Of a stretch of 64,000 nucleotides of DNA, positions 1 to 13,740 are shown in pieces. The position numbers and the translations under genes were made by a program. This DNA is from Anagrus nilaparvatae (lineage: Eukaryota > Arthropoda > Insecta > Hymenoptera > Mymaridae). Location: positions 55,706,501 through 55,770,500 of the forward strand of contig JAKSXM010000007.1 of NCBI GenBank assembly GCA_022575985.1, read 5' to 3'. The notes beneath the pieces were generated by a model. The model did no database searches. It had not been told where the DNA came from and was given only the letters and a program-made list of their open reading frames with translations. The first letter of the stretch is position 1; each line of letters begins with the position of its first letter.

Positions 1-118
1 CAAATTTTATTGAATATATTTTATGTAAATTTAAGTTAACTTTGTATACATTGTGGTCTCATTCATTTTGGTCCTATTTACAACCCTTAAAGTGTGCCAT
101 TTGGATAAGGCTGAAAAC

Positions 119-433
119 AAAAAAAAAAAAAATAAAACTTATTTTTTATAATTAAAATTATATTCTTAAGTGGAATTGGCTGCTAATTTCAAATTTAACG
201 TCAGTTTTGTGCAAAAACTTTAATTTTTGACATACCCTCTAAAATAGGGGTGAACGGGGTAAAGCAGCCGTATTAGGGTTATGCTTTATGGCAAATTTGT
301 TAAAGTCACCCCTATTTTAGAGAATGCTTCAAAGTTTTTGCACAAAACTGATGTTGAATTTGAAATTAGGAGCCAATTTTACTTAAGAATATTATTTAAT
401 TTATAAAAAATAAGTTTTATTTTAATTTTTTTA
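119..433. mobile_element. Hairpin MITE-like inverted repeat
   Basis: Two arms of about 130 bp fold on each other around position 276. CTTAAG at 165-170 pairs with CTTAAG at 382-387, and GTGCAAAAACTTT on the left pairs with AAAGTTTTTGCAC on the right. The outer ends are AT-rich (AATAAAACTTATTTTTTATA and its complement). The unpaired centre is about 50 bp. There is no coding potential. This is probably a non-autonomous foldback or MITE; no target-site duplication could be fixed because the ends run into A/T tracts. Confidence 0.7.
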
Positions 434-589
434 ACTACTATATAAGTGTACATTCGCTAGGATCTGGGTATATCAAAACATGCTTTATACACACAAAAAA
501 TTCAAAATCAAATTTAACATACCATCTTGGCTTATTTTTGAGGAACTGATTAACCCTATAATTACAAAGAGAATTTTTAAAATTTTTTA

Positions 590-897
590 TAGGATCTTAA
601 TAGGAGATCTCTATAGGATTTAAATAATAGTTAAAGACAACTAGACATTTTGATCTGGTTATACGTAAAACTTTATATTTGTCAACATTTAAAAGGATGA
701 AATTCTTAATACTCCAGTTTTCTAGAGCTAAGAGATCGGTTTGAAGCTTCAGAGCATCAGGCAAGGAAGTAATCTCTCAAATCAATTTGCAGTCATCTGC
801 ATATAATAATGTTAGTTGAATATTAGTGAGGTAGTAATATCAAGTAGTAAGTTATTTATACAGACAAGAAAAAGTAATGGTCCTAGATTACTTACTA
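590..897 (-). pseudogene. Non-LTR retrotransposon RT relic
   Basis: Reading the minus strand gives a recognisable reverse transcriptase palm segment. NLGPLLFLVCINNLL comes first, then after a frameshift LLYADDCKLI, a stop, and EITSLPDALKLQTDLLALEN followed by WSIKNFILLNVDKYKVLRIT. The YADD catalytic motif and the following D...LQ.DL..L..W....LN..K pattern are typical of the Jockey/CR1 group. Traces (VVFNYYLN) run on to about 590. One frameshift and at least one stop make it a pseudogene. Both ends are lost, and no tail was found. It resembles the other minus-strand relic at 8.6-10.1 kb in type, but I cannot say they are the same family. Confidence 0.75.
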
Positions 898-3800
898 AAT
901 ATTTATAAATTAGACAAGAAATCAGAGAATAATGATCGAATGCTGTGCATCATACGGTATTTACAAGTTAATGTTTATTCTCAATTTTTTTTTCGACTCT
1001 TAAGCTTCTCGGAAATGTATATGATTCAAAATTTTCATAAAACGTTTGTAATAAATTCCATTGATGTTTAATAAAAATTGTATTACTACTTTTTTCCTTG
1101 AAAATCACATTTTTTCACATTTTTTTTCAGCAATTTTTTATATACAAATAATCAATATATAGGAAAAAAATTGATATGAATTAAAAAATATATGTTGTAA
1201 GCATTCACTACCAAGATATAGTAACCGAAGCTTTTAAGTTTGCTAATGAGCAAAGGTCAACGGCATAATCTTATTTTATTCAAAAGTCTCACCGGAACTC
1301 ATAGACCGTAAATCACAACTTATTTTCATTTTTTTTTTAAGTTTACTGCATATTTATTTCTATCCAACTGACTTTCATTGATGCTATAAAAAAAATATAA
1401 AATTTTTTAAAATAAGAGAATAATTTTATTTTTATAAATTTTATTAAAAAATATAAATTTTTTTCTGTCAAAATTTTATTATGTGTCAACTTTAAAATCA
1501 GAAAGATATGCACTAAATTACTGATCTATCAACATTTTTACTGAAATGCATTCGTTAAAGTTTTGAATGAGTAACTTTAAGTAACAATAATGTGGGTATC
1601 CTCATAAGATACCACAAAGTTAAGTACATGTGTAAGTTATGTATTTATATATATGAATAAGTATGAATTAAAACTACACAAAAAATAAACAATAGAATTG
1701 TTTTATTATTATTTATAAAATTAATTGAAGAAACTACTTGAATTTAATAATGGAAAAATTGCTCTATAAAAAATAATTGTTTGTAAAAAAAGGATCCTGT
1801 TCAGTAAATAACTAAAGTTCGTATAAAAGGTTACTTTGTTTATTAATTACATTTTTATAAATTTGGTAACTCCTCTTGCAAATAATCAATAGGACCATTT
1901 TCAAGATGGAAATTTAGTCAAAAAAAGTTTGATAAACAGAAATTTTGAGAATATTTTTATCGTGATTGGCTTTTGATTTCAATATATTTTATAAAATCTA
2001 GAAAAAGTATTTGATCATATTTTTATGATATTTCTTTTGAAATAGCAGCTACAAAAACTATAAAAAATGTTATCAGAATCATTTAAGTATTATATTTGAG
2101 CTTCAGTTGGATTTTTCTGTAAATTAAAACATTAGTATCACTATATACCTACATAAACAAAAATCAAAATCATCAATCAGTTTATGACTATATTAGTTTT
2201 CGATGGTATTTAGTATTTGATTTAAAATTAATAGTATTAAATTGTAAATATTTTTCTGAAATATAATTATTTATTATTATTTATTTACTTTATTTTCCAT
2301 AAAAAATTTATACACTTTACAAGTCAAATTTATAATAACAAGTACAAAAAGTATAGACATTTTTAATATACAATAAAATGTAAATATAAATAATTTGAAT
2401 GTGAATTTAGTAAAAAATCAATAATAATTAGTCAATTAGTCGATTGGCCAGATATAGCTATAGTTTGTGATATAGTTGGGTTACTGTGCTCGAATATTCA
2501 AGAAACTTCTTAGAAACATTCAAGAGCAGCAGCTTTAGGGCGTAAGTAATATGTTAAATTAAAAATCTTGCTCAAAGTAATTTAAAATGAATTAAAAAAT
2601 TCAAAATTTTAGGTATTTTTCCATAAAGTTTTGTTAATTAAATAAATAACCAATAATTTAGTTTCTTATTCCAGAAATTTTCATGAATTTTGATTTCATA
2701 AAAAATATCTAAAATAAATTTTTTAATGAAGATATATTTTAAATGCAAGCATTGAAATTCTTATTTTAAATACGTTCAGTAAAGTAAGAATCCAAAAAGA
2801 AGCATAAATATACTTTAAAAGATTGTGTATACTTATGGTAAGTGCTTGAGCAAAATAAAGTACTATCGTATACGAGTAAGCGATTAACCTTGAAAAGCTA
2901 AATTGGAATAAGAATTCTTAAGTATTTCGTTATTAGCAAATAAAACAAATGCATAAAAGTGTAAGTGTGAAAATGCATTTACATAAATTAAAATTTTTTT
3001 TTACATTAAAAATCAGATCTATACAAGAAAAAAAGTTTTTTGGGTTGCATACTCTTACTTATGAAAATAGATGTAGAAAATAATTCTGTGAGTACCATTT
3101 TTGCAAAGACGTCATTATTTCAAAACGAAAGTAAATTGAGTCTGTAGTTTTTAATAGTTATTCACCAAAAATTGGCTTATAAAATATTTCAAAAATAAGG
3201 TACGTGGTTGGGATACTTTGCTTGAATTGCTTGTAATTTCAATCCAAGAAACCTAACCGATTGTGTATAAGGGAAACAGAACAATTTTTTTACCAATTAC
3301 CATATTATTTTTTTTTTCTTAAGCAAATTCAAAAAATTTTCAACCAAATTTTTGTAAGAACCAAAAAGTCAACTAACCCTGCCAAGCCAAACTTTTTCAA
3401 ACTTCCATCCAATGAAAATGTTCTATATTAAATTATTGTATTTGAGGAGAAACTATTTTTATATCTAAAACTGATAATATTATCATAGTGTTTAAAATAT
3501 AAATAAAAAGTGCATTTTTATCGTCACGCACGATTTTTTTCAGGAAACAGACTTTTGAAAACTGTCCATACATATGTATTTTATATTCAAGCATCTAAAT
3601 CTAAAAATATGATAGAAATTATTTGATAATCATAACAAGTAGTTGTCAGCACATCGTCGTTGAAGCTTGTAGAAATAAACGTTTTTTAAAAGCATTTATT
3701 TTTTATGAGTTTGTTACAAGATGAGTGAAAATGCGTATACTGATCCATAAAAAAATACTTCAGCATCACATAAAATTACTCTTTCTACACCATAGATTAT

Positions 3801-6635
3801 TTTAAGTACTGAATATTTGCAGAATCTAAAATATTTAAGTTAACGAAAACTGTGCACTAAAAATTTTAAATTGAATTTTTGCAAAATAACAGGTTATAAT
3901 TTTTTATTTTTTATCTTATTTGAGGAACAGATAATTTCGATTATCTTATGTTTTTAACAGTCAGCTGTGAATGCTTAAATTTCTATTTTTTAATTATATT
4001 GTCGTTGGCCTACCACTTCAGAAACTTTTATGTATAGGTCAACATTCCTTAGATTGCTACGCTGAGATTTCATTTTTTGGGGGAATGAACGAGACGAATT
4101 CGTTTCTTTACTTTTTTGTTGCAATTCATCATTATTTCTGAAATCTGATACTTTAGTATAATTATTTTTAATTGAATTTAAATCGACCTTGCTGGATAAA
4201 TTACAAGGGAAAACTAAAACACTTTGATTTTCTCCCTAGTCAATATTTCATTCATCTGAAAACCTCTTCAGTATCTTTATTTATTAAAACAATTTTTTAC
4301 ATATAAAAAAATAATTACAATAAAATATTTTAAAATTACATATATATATTTTGAACATACCATTTAAAAAACTTAATTTAACATTTAGATATTATTATGT
4401 TCCTATTTTTAAATTATTAAAAGTATTAAAATTTAATTAACACTTATTGAGCTATTGCTTTCATCGTCCATTTTTTATTATAAATTATACAATGAAAAAT
4501 TATAATGATATATCGACCAAGACTGGGTAATTTGCAATAGTATCATTTAAGAAGGAAGGGGGAGGGGGGTTGCCGTTCCAGAATATTTGTTGGTTAATTG
4601 TAAATAAAAGAAAAATTTTTACTGATAAGCTAATTCTATAAATGATCTAATAGATAAAACTTTATTAAATATTATAATGTACAAGAAAGTTTCTTATATT
4701 TGTAAAACTTTCCATGTTGATAGTATAAAACATAGAAACTTTAACTGCTTTACTAAAATTATGTATATAATATAAAATATTCACGCACACATATGTATTA
4801 GAACAAAACTTCTATAAAGTTAGTATCTATATTTTAATAAAAATCTTTTTGCTTGAATTATACAAAAAAAAATATTTTTCCTTTATTAAAATAAGAACAT
4901 AGTCATCTGATAATAAAACAAATAAGTTTTTTAAAGTTATTCATAAAATTTATTCTGTCTCTCTCAAAATAACAATTTTTTTTAGAAAGCTAGACTATAA
5001 CAGGTTGGTACTGCTAGCTTGGATTCAAATTACTCCTAAACTTAAAGAAATATTGAAATAAATTTAGCCTGTGAAAAAATAGAAAATTTACAAGTTTGTA
5101 AAAAAAAAATATTTTAATCAACTAATTCCTGTCTAATATCTTGTTCTACCCCATGATCAGCCTCCACGAACCCTGTTAATTTTAATGAATTTGAAAATTA
5201 CAAAATACAGGATCATACGAGGACTTATAAAGCTTTTTCAAATCTTATTTTAAAAAATCGCGATAATCAGTAAGAGCTGTAAATCAAATAATTATAAGTT
5301 AATAGTAATAATGACATAAAAAAATTTTATATTTTCGTTTTTTCTCCTCCTCGATATTAATCGAAAAAATTGCAAAAATGATTAATAAATTAATATAATT
5401 GTCATTTTTTACACCCTTGCTTAACTCAAAAGTTGGAAAAAAAATACATTTGATTAATTTAATTCAGTAAATTTATACGAATATTAATACATAAGTTATT
5501 TTTTCCAAACATAATAAAATCACACTACATTTTTTTAATTATAATTTTAGTTTAAGATAAATTGAATTTTTAAATTTATATTTTTTATTTACAATTGATA
5601 TTTCGATAAATATAAAAACCCTAGAGAATTTTTTAATACATTAAAATGTCTCTTATCAATAAATTTAATTTTAATAAATTTTATTTTTTAATATTTTAAA
5701 ACCTTTTGCTTGTAATTAAAAAATTAATAATAAATACTACACAATATTTTATATATTTCTTTCTTTACTTTATACATGTATTTTTTAATTAATTCATAAA
5801 TTGGTAAGCCAAAGTTTATTACCAAGCATTTTGTTTACAGAATCGTATTAGTGAAATTCGCCAGCTATATATACTTTTGCAATTGATAAAGACTCCTTTG
5901 GGGGAAATCCGTAGTATATTATGTCTGTTATATGAAACCACAAAAGTATTAGCACAATCCGTGAAAACAAGTATTATACTGCTGAGTTTGCATGGTTGTA
6001 CAATATAATACTTATATATATATATATATATATACCTATGTATAGAACAAGAATTCAGCGTGAAAATACAAAGCCAAAAAAAATTTATTGTTTTAATTCA
6101 ATAGTTTTTTTTTTAATGAAATACCTAATTGGTTAAATTTAAATTAAAGCAAATCAAAGTATAATTATTTTTTAAAAAGTTTTAGTGCTTGCACAGATTT
6201 ATGTGAAATATTTAATTAAGGTTTGTTCTTCCTGTCCAAAAAAATCAGAACTGGAGTAAATAAGGAAAAAAAAAAGCGTCTTTACTCATACAATATTTTA
6301 AGTTAGATTATATTTTGATTAAATTTTTGCTAAATTTTTGCTCTTAAATAATAGATTGTTGACTACTAAAGTGAGAAAACTACATTGCACCCAATTTAAT
6401 TGATATTTAATTGTTATTCTTTCCCCGTCTTATTTCCCGATTGTAAGGTTAATGTTTTAATAAAAATTGTTATACTGCCACAAACAGAGATTACTTCTAG
6501 TGTTTAATTTGGGTCACTACTTACTTATTAATTTAAAAATCAAGATAGCCCTTCAATATGAAAAAAACAGAATCGGTTTTCATCAAAAAGATAAAGACTC
6601 TTATAACTGAATTCACATTCATTGCACAAAAGTTA
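898..6635. other. AT-rich stretch, no gene seen
   Basis: Long A/T-rich non-coding sequence. Short open frames (for example 877-1071, plus) have no recognisable motif and overlap the RT relic. A short (TA)n microsatellite lies at about 6014-6033. A G-rich patch at about 4555-4572 stands out from the composition. Nothing else could be supported. Confidence 0.6.
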
Positions 6636-6957
6636 CACTGAAAAAAAAATCCGCTTGAGGCAAGCGAAATAATTCCGTTTGCCGCTAGCGGAATTCCGCT
6701 TGTGTCTAGCGAAATTTTTTTTTTCGTCAAACGATTGCAAATGACTTGAAACATAAAGAATATTTAAAAAAATTTTTTTCCCGTTACTTGAGATATGCGT
6801 ATATCGGTATGATGAAAATTTTGGAAAAATAAAAGAAAAAATGTTTATTTTTAATTTTCTTTACGTTTCAAGTCATTTGCAATTGTTTGCAAAGAAAAAA
6901 AATTCCGCTAGCCACAAGCGGATTTCAACTTGCCGCTAGCGAATTTTTTTGTTAGTG
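6636..6957. mobile_element. MITE with GCTAGC-rich ends
   Basis: The left end CACTGAAAAAAAAATCCGCT mirrors the right end AGCGAATTTTTTTGTTAGTG. Inside each end are repeats of CCGCTAGCGG/CCGCTTG-type modules, then an inner inverted pair (TTGCAAATGACTTGAAAC at about 6737 and GTTTCAAGTCATTTGCAA at about 6867). The length is about 322 bp and there is no transposase. Partial relatives occur at 36.86-37.06 kb and 38.03-38.2 kb. The open frame over the left half is incidental. The flanks show no clear target duplication. Confidence 0.75.
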
Positions 6958-8640
6958 TAGTTTAACAGTGGGTTTTTTTCGGTAATTTTCTATTTAATCA
7001 TGGTCAAATTTAAATTTGTCTAGAGTTTTATTATTTTTCGAAAAAAAGTTCTAACTTTTGATGTACAAAACCCATTTGCTTATAAATTTAAGTCAACAAA
7101 TTGATTTTTGTGTTATTCGCAATTTTTTGAAAATTAAAACAATATATTGAATTTGCAATTTTTTCTGAAAAAACAGTTTTTTTAGCTGCAAAAATTTTTT
7201 TTCTTCATCAATTCAAATGTTTTTTCTGCTGTTTTCTCCTTGTTTTTCCATAAACTGCATGTTTCTGACCATTATGGGCTATTTTTTTAAATTTATATTA
7301 GTATGAAGATCGAAATACGGGTCCGTAAAAGCTTTTTTTTTTGTGCAGCTGAGAGAGCCAGCTAATATTTGTTAACTTTTTTGAATACGTTTAATACATG
7401 TAATTTCCAAAAAAAAACCTTATTTAATAATTAAGAGCTCAGTACAAGCAAGAAAAATTTATTCTTTTTTTTTTAAGTGTCTTAGTTTTAAGACCTTTGT
7501 AAAAAATAGAACGAAATCCGCTAATCTCAAATAAATTCTGAGTTTTTAAAAATTTACAATAATTAATTAAAAATTAATTTATTTTCTCATCGTATTATTC
7601 ACAGATAAAATAATCTAAAAAGAAAATTAAAAAAGACATTATTTTGTCTATCCTGCAGTTTCATAAAGAAATGAATAACAACTCGTAGAAAATTTATGAA
7701 TGAAATTTAGCTTAGTTTATAATTAAATTGTATAAATTAAAAATACCTATCGAAACAAAGCTTTTAATAAAAAAATTAAATAGAAGGAAATATTACCATA
7801 CCGTAACTTTTAAATTTAAATTTCCATTAAAGTCGTTCTTATATTTATTTAATGTATATATTTTTTTTTATTTAACTATCTTAAGAAGCATTATGTGAGT
7901 AATCACGAATACAAATTTCTACTCAAAAGAATCAACTTACCCATTTATAGTAGAAGTGGATTCCGCTAATTAGCCTTCCACGCTAAAGTAATTAGAGAGA
8001 TTCTGAAGTATACCTATATAAGAACTGTATACATTAATAAAATACGTAAATCCCTAGAGTCTTTGCATAAATCTAACAAAAGAAAACCAAGAAATAACAA
8101 AATTGAATAATGTTGGTTAGAGGACATTCGTCAAGTCTAGATGAACAGTCTTTTTTTTATAAAAGAATAAAAGATGATGTTTTTTTTTAAATTTTTTTTT
8201 CATATTTTATTTAAATATACACAGATATTTTAATTTATATGCACTTAATATATATGGAACATTCCAAGGCAAATGTATTTTCTTTTAATTTTTATCAAAA
8301 TTTTTTTTCTTTTTCTCTTGTATCAAAATATAATTTACTTTAAATTGACTTTAAATAATTGATTTAATTGACTTTAAATAATCTAATTGTAAGTTTGTTA
8401 AAAAAATTTCTGATTAATTAATTATAGTCTAAATAAAATTCTAACAATAACGAAATAAATTTTAATTAGAATGTATCATATATATGTTATATTAGCAGTT
8501 CCTTTTAAAGAAATTTGTTAATATAGAAGATACTCATAAAAACTGTGCATAAATGCCAACATGAACTGCAATTTTTTATTTTTTTTTTAATTTAAAGAAA
8601 AACGAAGTTAAGACTGGTTATACGGTGCAGAAAATAAATT
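6958..8640. other. AT-rich stretch, no gene seen
   Basis: A/T-rich sequence with poly-A/T runs. No open frame of note and no repeat structure that I could pair. Confidence 0.5.
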
Positions 8641-10130
8641 TTATTATTATTATTATTATTATTCGAATTTATTCTGGCGCAGGCATGGTCAATGCGCAAT
8701 ATGTTACAATTGTTCAATATATAGTATTATATGAGTACATAGTACATACAATAGTATAAGAAATAATATAAAATTTATAGAAATTATAATATAGAGAAAT
8801 AAAGAAATATTAACAATCTAATTTATATATTTTGAACAAAATTGATGAATTTAACATTTATAAAAATTAAATTACATAATAAAAGAATATTAAAATTTAT
8901 CAAAAATTTATCAAAATATTTATCTTGGTTGAAGGACAGTTGTTTTTTGTAAATAGAATAAGTATTTAATTATGTGTATTTGGAATTCATCTATACAGGT
9001 GTAAGCTTTTTTAATTAAAGGTAAATTATCCCTCTCTGTGATAGCAGATATGAAAAATGAGCTTTTATAAAATTATGTCCTCTAGAAAGTTGGTGGAGAA
9101 AAAGAAAGGTAAGAATTCAGATGAAGAAGCATCTAGTAGATTACGTTGTGAACGTCTTGTTGCTTCATCAGGTTCCTTAAATTGTGATAAAAGATATGGA
9201 TATTAAGCTATGTACTGGTACACTGTAAAAAGTAACTTTCAAAACAATTGGAACATTTTCGAAAAATTAGTAAATTTTCGAAAAAATTTGTAAATATTCG
9301 AAAAAAATCGTATATTTACTAAAATTAGTATATTAATAAAAAATTCGAGTATTCTCGATTTTTTTTTGTGAATTCGCAAGAAAAATTGATAATTTACAAT
9401 TTTTTTTCGAAAATTTACAAAAAATAGTTGTAAATTTACGAAAAATAGTTGTAAATTTACAACTTTTTTCGTAAATTCACAAAAAAAAATCGAGAATTCT
9501 CAAATTTTTCGAGAATATACTAAATTTAGTAAATTTACGATTTTTATCGAATATTTACAAAATTTTTTGAAAATTTACTAATTTTTCGAAAAATTTCCAT
9601 TTTTTTTGTAAATCTAAGAAAGTTACTTTTTATAGTTCACTAGCTTAAAATATTTTCTACGTGATTTTAATGTTAACCAGTTTAAATCATTTCTAAGTGA
9701 AGTTATAGAGACACGCTCATATCTGACAATGCCAAAGATAAACCTCATAGCGAAATTTAAAATTTTCTCAATTTTATCCATGAATGCACCATAAAGAGCA
9801 TCATAGACTAGACAACAGTAGTAAAAAAATGGAACATTTAATGAAGTTACTAATAATTTGCGTTCATGAGATAGTAATCTATATTTTAAATGTAAGCAAT
9901 GCAAAGTACAATGTACACTAGGGTTACATTGGAAACTGTTGTAGAAGGAATATTAGAATTGTATTATTAATCTAAATTATTTAGTTAGAAAACAATTCCA
10001 AAGTTTATAGCTTTGATTTTATTAAGGTTAAGTTTCAAATATTTATCTGTTGTCCAGTCTACAAAACTTAAAAAACATTGTTATTTTTATGAGAATAAAT
10101 GGGTAAATGTAAATTTTTAAGACTGGCTTC
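8641..10130 (-). pseudogene. 5'-truncated Jockey-like non-LTR relic with tail
   Basis: On the minus strand, about 10,100-9,640 reads VDWTTDKYLKLNLNKIKAIN, then a diverged stretch, then IEKILNFAMRFIFGI and LNWLTLKSRRKYFKL. These are the thumb and C-terminal segments that follow the RT palm in Jockey/CR1-type ORF2 proteins, and they align by pattern with the intact protein at 47-49.4 kb (LRLNPDKTKAIYFG; LNNSCLRYIFGV; LGWLTCYMRRLYF). After an inserted MITE (9221-9636) the frame resumes as SFFISAITERDNLPLIKKAY, the usual SF.V....WN.LP segment. The 3' end is a (AAT)n tail, seen as (TTA)n at 8641-8663. Frameshifts and stops make it dead. It is 5'-truncated near 10.13 kb. Confidence 0.8.
9221..9636. 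mobile_element. Palindromic MITE, copy 1
   Basis: It begins CACTGTAAAAAGTAACTTTC and ends AGAAAGTTACTTTTTATAG. Almost the whole element folds on itself, with repeated TTTCGAAAAATTAGTAAATT-like modules in the left half mirrored on the right. It is about 416 bp. It sits inside the non-LTR relic, splitting its C-terminal coding region. The same family recurs at 33,184-33,587. It has no coding capacity. Confidence 0.85.
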
Positions 10131-11190
10131 CACAACCTAGTATTTTTTTCGGAAAAAATAAAAGTAAACAATAATAAACATATTACAAGTGCTCGTTAAA
10201 GTAATGTAATCATAATTTTTCTCCTTTAGAGAAATTTACTTAACTATTCTTTGAATTTCACAGCTATGTTTTTAAATAATAATATCTTATTATAAATACA
10301 ACAGTATTTTAGGGTCTCACTTTGAATAATTTTTGACCCTTAAAAAATCCTTTTTGAATAAACAATGTTCAGGTAAATTATTCAACATACAGAAATTTTG
10401 AAATTGAAAATAATTAATATTAGAATTTGCATTTATTTTAAATATATGTTATTTTAAAAACATTAGGATTATAATAATTCAATAAACCAAAAAATTTATT
10501 TCAATCAATTAAAAAAGTTTAAAAATAAAAAAATTTTTTTTTTATCAGCTATATGCTTATATGGACGATAACATAAATTGTATAATAAATAATTAACCAT
10601 TGATGCGTTCATTTAAATTGCTATTTTCGTGGGTGATAGACAGTATATACAATAAATTTCATCGGCTTTGAGAGGATCTGCATAATCCGATGCAGATTAA
10701 CCCTCAAGCTATCACACCTTTGCAGTTATAGCTTGTAGCTTTCACATAAAAATTAAAGCGAAACTCGAACGATGGTCACGTTTAACAAAAGAGTTTAATG
10801 ACAGCTAAAAAAAAATATAGAAAATAAACACACGTTTAACATGTTTAAAAATAAATTAAAAAACATTTCTTAAAAGTAATTAAAATGAATTTTTGACTAT
10901 TTTCCGAAATTTTTTTTCTAAACTAAAAGGAATTTCCAACTAATTTAAAATTTAAATAATTCTATTTACATTAAGTTTAGCTAGCAAAAATAAAAATATA
11001 TTTACAAAAAAATTAAAAATGTAACAATAGAAGACTTTTGGCTAATTTTTGATCATCAGAATTTTATAGGATTTTACGACCTTAAGATTGAAATTTTAAG
11101 TACAGGCACTTGTAAAATTTTAAATATTTAATTTTATGTAATTTTAACTCTACTTATATTTCTTAAAGTTAAATTTTATTAGATTTTATA
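10131..11190. other. AT-rich stretch with a small hairpin
   Basis: No gene seen. A small hairpin (ATCTGCA...TGCAGAT) lies near 10,676-10,700, inside a wider GGGTGATAG/CTATCACACC pair at about 10,632-10,727. The function is unknown. Confidence 0.4.
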
Positions 11191-11226
11191 CTAGATACCG
11201 TCAAAGATGGGTAGAAAAAAGCTAAT
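11191..11226 (-). mobile_element. Helitron-like 3' end (minus)
   Basis: The minus strand reads CCCATCTTTGACGGTATCTAG followed by T. A short degenerate hairpin, then CTAG (a CTRR terminus) next to T, is the layout of a Helitron 3' end. The same motif, with a better hairpin, is at 31,098 on the plus strand. The 5' end was not found. Confidence 0.35.
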
Positions 11227-11533
11227 CATGTTAGAAAAATGCAAGAAAAAATGCTCAGTAATTTTTTAATTTTGGGATATTGAAAGTTTTGATTGGATCG
11301 AGTTCAATATTAATGTGTAAGTAACACGTTAAAATATGTTAGTTAGAACATAGTTAGAACACTGAAGATTGATTAAAAAGAACACCATAAATCCACTCCT
11401 TATTTTGCAACCTTATTATTTGTTTGCTGATCAGATTTCAAGCAGATTTTATTTTCGGAATCTTTGTTATTTCATGCGTTTTCCATAATTCGTAAAAAAA
11501 AAAAAATTCACTGTACTTTAATGCCCCTTACTA

Positions 11534-13740
11534 AACTAGTAAGTCATTATAAATAATGAGAAGTCTGAGTGAAGATAAAAATATATTAATCAGTAAAATA
11601 AAATATAAAATAAAAATAATTATTTTATAATTTATAATTACGGTAACTATTAATATATTTTTTAATAAAAGATTCCTTAAAAAATGAAAAATTACTTATA
11701 TATTTGTTAAATATTTGTTAATTATTGTACACATCTTAACAAAAAATTGAATATATCAATAGTTAATTAGTTAAAAATATTCATTTTTTCTTTTGATTAC
11801 CTAAATAGTAATTAGAATTAAATTTAAGGACACAATATTGGAAAGGACTGCCAAAAGAAAATTGCTAAATAATTATTGCAATTGTATCCCAATACTTACT
11901 GCAGATAATTGGAAAATGTCTGACAATAAAATTTTTACCACAGTTTAATTAAATGTTATCAATATTAATTTTAATAAACAATTATATTGAATATTTTATA
12001 TTCAGTTTAAACATACCTTCTTTAAAAAAATTTTAATTCCTATAATAAATAAATAATCGTCACTAAAAATAAATATCATTTTCTGTCATTATTTTTTAAA
12101 GCTATTGGTCAACGGTCATATTTGGTAAAAAAATAAAAAGTTCGACAAACAGGATAACATTTGTACATTATGCAAACTTTTTACATCCAGTATAAGATCC
12201 ATTATTATAACAATATTCGAGAACTCTACTTCTGTGATGATCTTGCTGAAGTTATATAAGATTTCCAATAATGACCAAAGTTATAGTTCTTTGTAATAAA
12301 GTGAAAAAAATAACTTCATGATAGATGAATTTTTTTAAAAATAAAAGTATTTAAAGTCCTTAAAACCGAATTATTCCAAGTCCCTAAGCCCAGATTTTTC
12401 AAAGTGAATATAGCGAAAATACATTTTTTCGGGGTTAGTTTTTGTTGATTTAGGAGTAAAGCCTTATCTTCTATAGAAATTACCTCAATATTCGTGATCA
12501 GCAACACAAAAAACCTATTCTAGACCAAACGTGGTGAGGGCTAGTATACAACCAAACCCGCATATTGAGTGGAGTATAATGCTTTACAAAAAAGAATATA
12601 ACATAACTTTTTAATAGAAAAGAAAAAAGTGGTATAAAGTATCGGGGCCAAAGACTATTTTATTCTTTCTTTCATTTATGTGAGGCTTTTAAATGATGCT
12701 TTACATTTCAAAATATTAAAAAGATGTAATTAAATTTACAAATATATTAACAGTAAATATTAATATTTTGCAGAATTTTTAATTTATTACAATTAATTCA
12801 ATTAACCTAGTCAAGAAATCTATTTTAGAAAGGTTTTATCGAATTTTAAGTTTTCGTTATACTTTTTCATTCAATCGTATAACGCGAATATAGTTTGGTT
12901 ATAAGGGAATCAATTTCAGAGTGTTTTCGCAATAAAATCTAACCTAAAATTAGGAACTCATATTTTCAATAACTAATTTCCTTCGACTCACGTACTTTTA
13001 ATCTAAAATTGCATGCTTTCACGTGTTTTCACGCTTATATTTCACGTGAAAACAGCGTGAATCAAATACAGAATAGGCCTGCAGCGTTAATTTTGAATTA
13101 TTACATTTTACATTTTTTACATTTTCATGTAGTCACCTTGTATAAAAATTGAATGTTTGTTCATAAGTTCACTTTGTTTATTTTGTTGGTTAATAAACTA
13201 TAATTAGTTATAAAACCGTAAAACCTTTATAATTATGCCGGAAAAATTTTTCCTTAGTTGTTTTTTAAATAAAATTAATTTATAATACTTTTCTTGAAAT
13301 TAATTAAAAATAATCTAATCAATATTTTTGTATCCCCAAAATATAAACAGAGTGAACTCGAAGACGAGAAACTTGATTTGAAAAAAATAAAAAATTAGAA
13401 TTTACACAGAGTGAAAAAAATAAAAAATTAGAATATAATAATTCCAAATCAACGCTGGTGCTCTCTGAATTTACCAGCACTGATAATAGTCGGGGCCTAG
13501 GTGTAAAAAAAAGGCCAAACTTCTGAAATACACGACCCTGGCTGACTTACGATGAAATCTATGGGAATCTCTTCACATAGCCCTAAAGAAAATTGTATAC
13601 AATGAATGCACTTGCGCTGGTAAAAATTGGGTGAAATTACCCACGATTCCCCCCCCCCCTTAAGCCCTAAAATTTAAATTGGTCTTTTTTTGTAAATTTA
13701 ACGACCCCAAGTAGGTTTTTTGGGTACCTCAACAAAAATA
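11534..13740 (+). repeat. Outer left arm of giant foldback
   Basis: About 2.2 kb of non-array sequence, near-identical to the reverse complement of 20,552-22,758, with only scattered single-base changes where compared (for example near 11,546, 12,020 and 13,352). It contains a CACGTG-bearing small palindromic cluster at about 13,020-13,060, an 11-C run at 13,649, and a minisatellite-like piece (ATTATTCCAAGTCCCTAA) at about 12,370-12,390 shared with elements at 23.6, 30.5 and 55.4 kb. The 63-codon frame here is mirrored exactly in the other arm but has no recognisable domain. Confidence 0.8.

Noticed and set aside
10620..10730. tRNA-like or riboswitch-like fold near 10.65 kb
   Set aside because: Only a 7-bp inner stem and a loose outer pair; no cloverleaf, no T-arm or anticodon features.
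12316..12507. 63-codon frame duplicated exactly in both foldback arms
   Set aside because: Identity follows from the palindrome, not from selection; no recognisable domain and the start context is unremarkable.
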